A DNA stretch of 19,835 bases, from assembly GCA_046262015.1 (NCBI GenBank), contig JBHENN010000018.1, positions 1-19,835 of the forward strand, written 5' to 3'. Both the position numbers and the translations under genes were made by a program. The notes under the pieces were generated by a model. The model searched no databases, was not told the origin of the DNA, and saw only the letters and a program-made list of their open reading frames with translations. Source of the DNA: JBHENN01 sp046262015. Its GTDB lineage: Bacteria; Actinomycetota; CADDZG01; WHSQ01. Positions 15,374 to 19,835 of the stretch are shown piece after piece. Positions within the stretch are counted from its first letter, which is position 1. Every line of letters starts with the position of its first letter.

Positions 15374-16279
15374 ATGAGAGGGCTCGGCTCCCACGCGCTG
15401 TCCGTCCTCGTAGTGGCCGCGGCCGCGTGCAGCAGCGGGCCGGCGGTCGACAACGCCGTGGGCGAGCGCACGGGTCCCCCCTCCCGAGTGTCATCGCCGA
15501 ACGCGGGCGCGTCTTTACGACCGCGTGCGGACGATGCCGGAGGTGAGAGCCGGGGTCGCGAAGGGCGCGGTGGCCGCGCCGCGCGCGGATCGGGCAAGCG
15601 GGACACCAGGACCGGCGGGGCCACGCCGGCGGTCGGCCCCAGCGGTAAGGGGGCGAGCGTTCCCGCGCTGGGACTCCCCGCGGGCGGGCGCTACCTCTAC
15701 GACCAGACGGGCTTCGAGGAGGTCTGCCAGGGGAACTGCCACCGAGAGCGGCTGCCCCGCGTCCAGCCGATGACCGTCGAGGTACACAGGTCCCAGGCGG
15801 GGGCGGCCGTGGTGGTCTCGGACGCACGGGTGTCGGACACTCGCTCGATCCGGACGACCACCCGCTTCACCCGCGCCGAGGCGGCGATCACCGAGGTCGT
15901 CGCCCGTTTCTCCTACGGAACGCTGCGCTTCTCGAACACCTACCAACCCGAGCCGGCGGTGGCCGCCTTGCGCTTCCCCCTCGAGCCGGGGGCTTCCTGG
16001 AGTGGCCGCTGGGACGCCAGGACCTCAGGCGAGTACCGGGTCCGCGTCGCCGCCCGCGAGGTGGTGAGCACCTCCGCGGGGCGGATCGACGCGTTCCGGC
16101 TGCAGACCTTCACCCGGTTCGAAGGGGAGTTCGAGGGGACTGCCTCCAGCGTCGTCTGGGTGGACGCGCTGACCTCGGCGATCGTGAAGACCTTCGGTGA
16201 GATGCACCTCGAGAGCGCCTTCGGGACCTTCAACTCCAAGTTCCGGACGGTGCTCTCGTCCGGGCCCGGCTACCGGTGA
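15374..16279 (+). CDS. Predicted lipoprotein with disordered linker and beta-rich domain
   Basis: A 301-residue exported protein. The start MRGLGSHALSVLVVAAAAC ends in a lipobox-like AAAC with C19 as the likely lipidated residue; -3 is Ala rather than Leu, so plain secretion is the alternative. Residues 20-98 are Gly/Arg/Ser/Pro-rich and probably disordered. From about 104 (GGRYLYDQTGFEEV) comes a beta-rich domain to the end. Its last part (LRFPLEPGASWSGRW, VWVDALTSAIVKTFGEM) recalls DUF3108-like or lipoprotein-carrier-like folds, but I do not recognise the family. C118, C122 and H123 form CxxxCH. The gene is 26 bases after the ABC permease and overlaps the next gene as GTGA, so it may be a partner or substrate of the transporter. 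Function unknown. Confidence 0.82.
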   Translation: MRGLGSHALSVLVVAAAACSSGPAVDNAVGERTGPPSRVSSPNAGASLRPRADDAGGESRGREGRGGRAARGSGKRDTRTGGATPAVGPSGKGASVPALGLPAGGRYLYDQTGFEEVCQGNCHRERLPRVQPMTVEVHRSQAGAAVVVSDARVSDTRSIRTTTRFTRAEAAITEVVARFSYGTLRFSNTYQPEPAVAALRFPLEPGASWSGRWDARTSGEYRVRVAAREVVSTSAGRIDAFRLQTFTRFEGEFEGTASSVVWVDALTSAIVKTFGEMHLESAFGTFNSKFRTVLSSGPGYR

Positions 16280-17004
16280 CGGCGGCGAGCCGTTCGGCGC
16301 ATGTGCCTCGGGGCGAGTGGGCGCCGGTGGGCCCGGACCTCGAGGCGCGCGGGTTCGTGCGCGTCGTCGGCGCCGTGGCGGCTCTGGTCGGCGGGGTCGG
16401 GGTCGCCGTCTCGCTCGCGTTGAGCGCCGCGGGCGTCCCCCCGCTCGTCGCCGCGGGATCGGTGGTGGTGCTCGTCGCGATCGCCTGGGCGCGGGTCGCG
16501 GGACGGGGCCGGCGCGCGCTGTCGGAGTTGGGGGCGCGCCGGCTGGCGACCGGGGAGGAGCCGCGCGTGCGCAACCTCATGACCGGGCTGGCGGCCGACG
16601 CCGAGGCTCCGCTCCCGGGGCTGTGGCTCATCGAAGACGACGGGCCGAACGCCCTCGTCTGCCATGCCGGAGGGCCTGCGGTCGCCTTCACCACCGGCCT
16701 GTTGCGATCCTGCACGCACACCGAGCTCGAGGCGGTTGCCGCTCACTGTCTCCAGCGGGCGCGTACCGCCCGCCGGCTGAACCTCTACGACGCAGCCGCT
16801 CCTCTCGCGCGCCGGCTCCTGCATCTCGACACGTGCGCCGTCGACCTGCGCGCGGCCGCGGCCACCCGCTACCCCCCGGCGCTCGCATCCGCCATCGCCA
16901 AGGCCGCTGTCCGGAACGACCGCTTCGGGTTCTTCTGGTTCGTGCCCCCGGGCGGCTACGCCGCGACCCGCGACCGGCGCGTCGCCGAGCTTCTCGATCT
17001 CTGA
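16276..17004 (+). CDS. Degenerate M48/HtpX-like membrane protein (pseudo-peptidase)
   Basis: A 242-residue membrane protein, frame intact. Two hydrophobic helices lie at about 29-51 and 55-75. They are followed by a segment that tracks the HtpX/M48 family closely: LWLIEDDGPNALVCHAGGPAVAFTTGLLRSCTHTELEAVAAHCLQR (116-161) corresponds to the family's IIDSDAPNAFA..., AVTTGLL and DELEAVLAHELSH blocks. The zinc site HExxH is replaced by HCLQR (157-161), so the catalytic Glu and second His are gone. The later Glu region (family E-x3-D) reads DTCAVD (185-190), also without Glu. The following ATRYPPALASAIAKA matches the usual PEALASALEKI. It should not be a zinc protease; a regulatory or scaffold role is possible. 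The GTG start overlaps the lipoprotein stop as GTGA. pdxS follows. Confidence 0.8.
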   Translation: MTAASRSAHVPRGEWAPVGPDLEARGFVRVVGAVAALVGGVGVAVSLALSAAGVPPLVAAGSVVVLVAIAWARVAGRGRRALSELGARRLATGEEPRVRNLMTGLAADAEAPLPGLWLIEDDGPNALVCHAGGPAVAFTTGLLRSCTHTELEAVAAHCLQRARTARRLNLYDAAAPLARRLLHLDTCAVDLRAAAATRYPPALASAIAKAAVRNDRFGFFWFVPPGGYAATRDRRVAELLDL

Positions 17005-17013
17005 CCCGGCCGG

Positions 17014-17019
17014 TAGGAT
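17014..17019 (+). promoter_or_regulatory. Putative -10 element (TAGGAT) of pdxS
   Basis: TAGGAT lies 46 bases before the pdxS ATG, in the 61-base gap after the pseudo-peptidase gene. TTCTCG, 17 bases upstream at 16991-16996, is a poor -35. The leader would be about 40 bases and contains AAGGAG (17055-17060), five bases before the ATG, so pdxS is normally led, unlike several neighbours. Confidence 0.45.
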
Positions 17020-17065
17020 CGGGGTCCGGGTCGGCGGTCCGGCCGATGTGTTCTAAGGAGTCCTC

Positions 17066-17962
17066 ATGACCGATACCTCTACCGAGACCGGTGGCATCCG
17101 CGTCAAGCGAGGCCTGGCGGAGATGCTCAAGGGCGGCGTCATCATGGACGTCACGGACGCAGACCAGGCGCGCATCGCTCAAGAAGCGGGTGCGGTCGCG
17201 GTCATGGCGCTCGAGCGTGTTCCGGCCGACATCCGCGCCGAAGGCGGCGTGGCTCGGATGGCCGACCCCGAGAAGGTCTCCGCGATCATGGAATCGGTGT
17301 CGATCCCGGTCATGGCCAAGTGCCGCATCGGTCATTTCGCCGAAGCCCAGGTCCTCCAGGCTCTGGGGGTCGACTACATCGACGAGTCAGAGGTTCTGAC
17401 GCCCGCGGACGAGGCCCATCACGTCGACAAGTGGCGGTTCACGGTGCCGTTCGTGTGTGGGGCGACCAACCTGGGAGAGGCTCTCCGCCGGATCGGGGAG
17501 GGCGCCGCGATGATCCGTTCGAAGGGGGAGGCCGGAACGGGCAACGTGGTCGAAGCGGTCCGGCACATGCGGGCGATCACGTCGTCGATCCGAGAGCTCC
17601 AGGGGTCCGGTTCCGAGGAGCTGATGGCGGCGGCCAAGGACCATCAGGCTCCCTACGAGCTCGTGCGCCTGGTTGCCCAGACCGGCAAGCTGCCCGTGGT
17701 CCTGTTCACCGCGGGAGGGATCGCAAGCCCCGCCGACGCCGCGTTGATGATGCAGCTGGGCGCCGAGGGAGTGTTCGTCGGGTCCGGCATCTTCAAGTCG
17801 GGCGATCCCGCGACGCGTGCCCGTGCGATCGTGGAGGCAACGACCTATTTCAACGAGCCCGAGCTCGTGGCGAAGGTGTCGCGCGGTCTGGGCGAGGCCA
17901 TGGTCGGCATCAACATCGCCGACATCCCCGCCGAGGCGCGCCTCGCGCAGCGCGGTTGGTGA
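17066..17962 (+). CDS. pdxS: Pyridoxal 5'-phosphate synthase subunit PdxS
   Basis: A 298-residue TIM-barrel enzyme that makes pyridoxal 5'-phosphate from ribose 5-phosphate, glyceraldehyde 3-phosphate and ammonia, the ammonia coming from the glutaminase PdxT. The family residues are present: D28 in GGVIMDVTD, the Schiff-base K85 in VMAKCRIGH, and the second lysine K153 in MIRSKGEAGTGN. ERVPADIR (50-57), TPADEAHHVDKW and the C-terminal FTAGGIASPADAALMMQLGAEGVFVGSGIFKS are also typical. Length is normal. The start is fixed by AAGGAG five bases upstream. In most actinobacteria pdxT lies close downstream; here the next gene is a convergent sulfatase four bases away, so PdxT must be encoded elsewhere. 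Identity is secure. Confidence 0.97.
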   Translation: MTDTSTETGGIRVKRGLAEMLKGGVIMDVTDADQARIAQEAGAVAVMALERVPADIRAEGGVARMADPEKVSAIMESVSIPVMAKCRIGHFAEAQVLQALGVDYIDESEVLTPADEAHHVDKWRFTVPFVCGATNLGEALRRIGEGAAMIRSKGEAGTGNVVEAVRHMRAITSSIRELQGSGSEELMAAAKDHQAPYELVRLVAQTGKLPVVLFTAGGIASPADAALMMQLGAEGVFVGSGIFKSGDPATRARAIVEATTYFNEPELVAKVSRGLGEAMVGINIADIPAEARLAQRGW

Positions 17963-17966
17963 GGCG

Positions 17967-19379
17967 CTAGGGACATCCGCTTCCGGCGCACGTCCGGTCC
18001 CTCCGGAGCCGGCGCGCCAGAGCTCGTGCGTCGTCGGGATCGTTCGAGCGGTTGCGATCCCCGAACAGGTTCCGCAACTCCCACGGGTCCTTGACGAGGT
18101 CGTAGTACTCGCGGAAGAAGCGCTTCCCGCCTTTCGTGTAGTACTCGATGTAGTGGTACCGGTCGGTGACGGTCGAGGCCCACGTGGGTATCGGGATCCC
18201 GACCTCGTCCCAGGCTTCCGTGAGGATCCGCTCGCGGGTCGGACCGGTGATCAGCGATCGTCCGTCGACGGTGTGGGCCGGGTCGATCCCTGCAGCCTCG
18301 AGGACGGTGGGGGCGATATCGATGTTGGCGACCAGGCGGTGATCGATGGTTCCCGGCACTATCCGACCCGGCCAGCGGGCCAGGAAGGGGATGCGGATCG
18401 ACGGCACGTACGGCAGGTACTTGCCGACGACGCGATGCTCGTTCCACAGGAACCCGTTGTCGGACACGAAGAACGCAAGCGTGGTCTCGGACTCGCCCAG
18501 GGCCGTCATCTTGTCGAAGGTGTCCTCGACGAGGTCGTCCACCGACATCAACGTCCGCAGCGTGGGCGCGTAGACCTCGAACATCGGACGGAACGGCGGC
18601 GGGCTCTTGCGCACGTAGCGCGGCTTGTCCGAGAGGTTCCTCTCGAACACGGCGGGATTCTTGACGCGTGGGGGAACCGCCGCGTCCTGATACCGGGACT
18701 CAGGGATGTACGGCGAGTGAGGCGCGTACACCCAGAGGAACAAGAGCCACGGCTGGAGGTCGGTCGTCTCGCTCTCGTCGAGGAACTCTTGGGTCCGGGA
18801 CGAGATGTAGCTGGTCGAGTACGCGTCGACGGTCTGGAGCTGACCATCGACGTTCCACGTCCCGCTCTCGTAGCCGCGCTCTTTGCCCCCCGGGAAGATC
18901 GCGAAGCGGTCGAAGAACGGCGGGTCGTTGCGGATGTCCCACGAGTTGAGGTACTTGCCGAAGAATCCCGTGCGGTAACCGGCCGACCGCAGGTAGTACT
19001 GCAGAGTGGTCTGGTGGTCGAGCTTGCCGGCCTCGCCGGCGTCGTTGGTGAGGACGCGGTGGTTGTGCGCGTAGCGGCGGGTGAAGATCGAGGCCCGGGA
19101 TGGGCAACACACAGGCGTCGTGGCGACGGCCTTGCGATAACGCGTCCCCTGGTCGCGGAAGATCCTCTGCGTGGCGTCCATCACCTTCAGGGTGTCCGCC
19201 GGGCGCTGGTCGTCGGTCATGATGATCAGCACGTTGGGACCGAGTGGCAGGGGGACCTGCGCCCGGGCCGCCGGTTCTCCCCGCACCAGGGGGGGAGATG
19301 CAAGGGCGGCGAGCCCCAGCGTGACGGCCACTAGCACGCGTAGCGCGCGGCGCCGCTCGAATCGCCGTCCTCGGTGCAT
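17967..19379 (-). CDS. Exported formylglycine-dependent sulfatase
   Basis: A 470-residue type I sulfatase that hydrolyses a sulfate ester, substrate unknown. An Arg-rich signal peptide covers about residues 1-41 (hydrophobic core near 14-28). The calcium-binding start PNVLIIMTDDQRP has D56 and D57. The formylglycine motif is CCPSR at 91-95 (C-x-P-S-R), so C91 would be converted by a formylglycine-generating enzyme. HSPY (H221), SDNG (D307, N308) and H315 complete the metal and sulfate site. The sequence around CCPSRASIF and HNHRVL resembles N-acetylglucosamine-6-sulfatase-like enzymes. The start has GGGAGG a few bases upstream and a TAGGAT element about 55 bases upstream. The short C-terminal tail has two Cys residues. 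The gene converges with pdxS with a four-base gap. It suggests use or remodelling of sulfated extracellular glycans. Confidence 0.93.
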   Translation of the reverse strand: MHRGRRFERRRALRVLVAVTLGLAALASPPLVRGEPAARAQVPLPLGPNVLIIMTDDQRPADTLKVMDATQRIFRDQGTRYRKAVATTPVCCPSRASIFTRRYAHNHRVLTNDAGEAGKLDHQTTLQYYLRSAGYRTGFFGKYLNSWDIRNDPPFFDRFAIFPGGKERGYESGTWNVDGQLQTVDAYSTSYISSRTQEFLDESETTDLQPWLLFLWVYAPHSPYIPESRYQDAAVPPRVKNPAVFERNLSDKPRYVRKSPPPFRPMFEVYAPTLRTLMSVDDLVEDTFDKMTALGESETTLAFFVSDNGFLWNEHRVVGKYLPYVPSIRIPFLARWPGRIVPGTIDHRLVANIDIAPTVLEAAGIDPAHTVDGRSLITGPTRERILTEAWDEVGIPIPTWASTVTDRYHYIEYYTKGGKRFFREYYDLVKDPWELRNLFGDRNRSNDPDDARALARRLRRDRTCAGSGCP

Positions 19380-19433
19380 GGGTCCTCCCGGTCGGAGTCT
19401 CGCGAGCAGCCCTCAGCTCGCGGCGATCCGCTC

Positions 19434-19439
19434 ATCCTA
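19434..19439 (-). promoter_or_regulatory. Putative -10 element (TAGGAT) of the sulfatase gene
   Basis: On the minus strand TAGGAT lies 54 bases before the sulfatase ATG, giving a leader of about 48 bases with a GGGAGG ribosome-binding site. It sits in the 159-base divergent region. That region also holds a small inverted repeat (CGCGG, five-base loop, CCGCG, near 19466-19480) of unknown role. Confidence 0.35.
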
Positions 19440-19538
19440 AAGCCGGACCGGCGCGGGCCGGTCGTCGCGGGACAGCCGCGGGGCGATCGTACGGAGCCGG
19501 GGGAAGGGTTCACCCGGTCGACGGCGAACGCTGGGGGC

Positions 19539-19835
19539 ATGACCCGTCTCCGGAAGCTCGCCCTGCTCGCCGCGACCGGGGTCCTGTCGGTGCTCGTGGC
19601 GGGTTCCGCTCCCGCGGTCCCCCCCTCGGACGAGGTCGTCCTCCGCTCGCCGTCTGCCCGCAGAGTCGATTGCACGGCCGCGGCGCGCCGGGCGATGCCC
19701 GAGGGCAAGGGTCACGACCACTTCAAGTCCTCGCAGCACCGCTTCAGCTGCGCGATGGACTTCGTGCGCTTCCTGCCGCTCCACGAAGAGCTCGCCGCTC
19801 GGCCCGACGTGGTCCTCGGCGAGATGGACGTCAAG
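19539..19835 (+). CDS. Exported protein, 5' part only, unknown function
   Basis: An open frame of 99 codons runs from the ATG at 19539 to the right edge with no stop. Residues 1-27 are a clear signal peptide: MTRLRK, a Leu/Ala/Val core (LALLAATGVLSVLVAGSAPA), then a small-residue cleavage region. The mature part has C45 and C71, a GHDHFKSSQHRFSC segment rich in His (57-71), and ends in DVVLGEMDVK. The last residues look like the first strand of a beta-repeat. They recall secreted LVIVD-repeat or beta-propeller proteins, but this is only a guess from a short end. The gene is divergent from the sulfatase across 159 bases. Its start has no strong Shine-Dalgarno apart from a GGGGG run directly upstream. 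Confidence 0.7.
   Translation, partial: MTRLRKLALLAATGVLSVLVAGSAPAVPPSDEVVLRSPSARRVDCTAAARRAMPEGKGHDHFKSSQHRFSCAMDFVRFLPLHEELAARPDVVLGEMDVK

Noticed and set aside
1..19835. CRISPR arrays, tRNA or rRNA genes, insertion sequences, phage genes, toxin-antitoxin or defence systems
   Set aside because: I looked for spaced direct repeats, cloverleaf or CCA ends, transposase or integrase motifs and typical defence domains and saw none; apart from gaps under 160 bases the window is filled by the listed genes.

Overview
The window is high-GC, densely packed bacterial chromosome. The best clue to the organism is the same-strand run thrS, HIT hydrolase, CDP-alcohol phosphatidyltransferase (pgsA), PatA-like acyltransferase, PimA-like mannosyltransferase, and a little further on pdxS. 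That order is a known hallmark of Actinomycetota and carries the start of phosphatidylinositol mannoside synthesis. I infer an actinobacterium, probably from a less-studied lineage, because the usual Nudix gene and pdxT are not here and other genes have been inserted. I cannot name the genus.

Layout. 1-773 (-): 5' part of a secreted protein cut by the left edge, possibly a metallopeptidase. 866-2313 (-): a two-gene unit, small TPR protein then MidA-like methyltransferase, joined by a GTGA overlap. 2414-7204 (+): class I fructose-bisphosphate aldolase, exported HExxH peptidase, thrS, HIT hydrolase. 7263-9329 (-): an EF-G2-type translational GTPase placed inside the actinobacterial block. 9424-12051 (+): pgsA, patA, pimA, all overlapping. 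12061-17004 (+): ABC ATPase, FtsX-type permease, lipoprotein, and a membrane protein that looks like an M48/HtpX peptidase with its zinc site destroyed. 17066-17962 (+): pdxS. 17967-19379 (-): exported sulfatase, convergent with pdxS. 19539-19835 (+): start of another exported protein, cut by the right edge. The two edge genes are open to the window ends and were read by hand.

How the genes work together. pgsA, patA and pimA should make and decorate phosphatidylinositol at the inner leaflet. The ABC ATPase, permease, lipoprotein and pseudo-peptidase look like one envelope module, held together by short overlaps or gaps. Five junctions in the window are 4-base ATGA or GTGA overlaps, so translational coupling is common.

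Regulation. Four genes have TAnnnT exactly six bases before their start codon, and a fifth has GATGAT at the same place. This is the geometry of a -10 element for a leaderless mRNA. Other genes (aldolase, EF-G2, pdxS, sulfatase) have clear Shine-Dalgarno sequences.

I see no CRISPR array, tRNA, rRNA, insertion sequence or phage gene, and no intergenic stretch above 160 bases. Most of the window is core genome. The least explained parts are the pseudo-M48 module between pimA and pdxS and the exported peptidase coupled to thrS.
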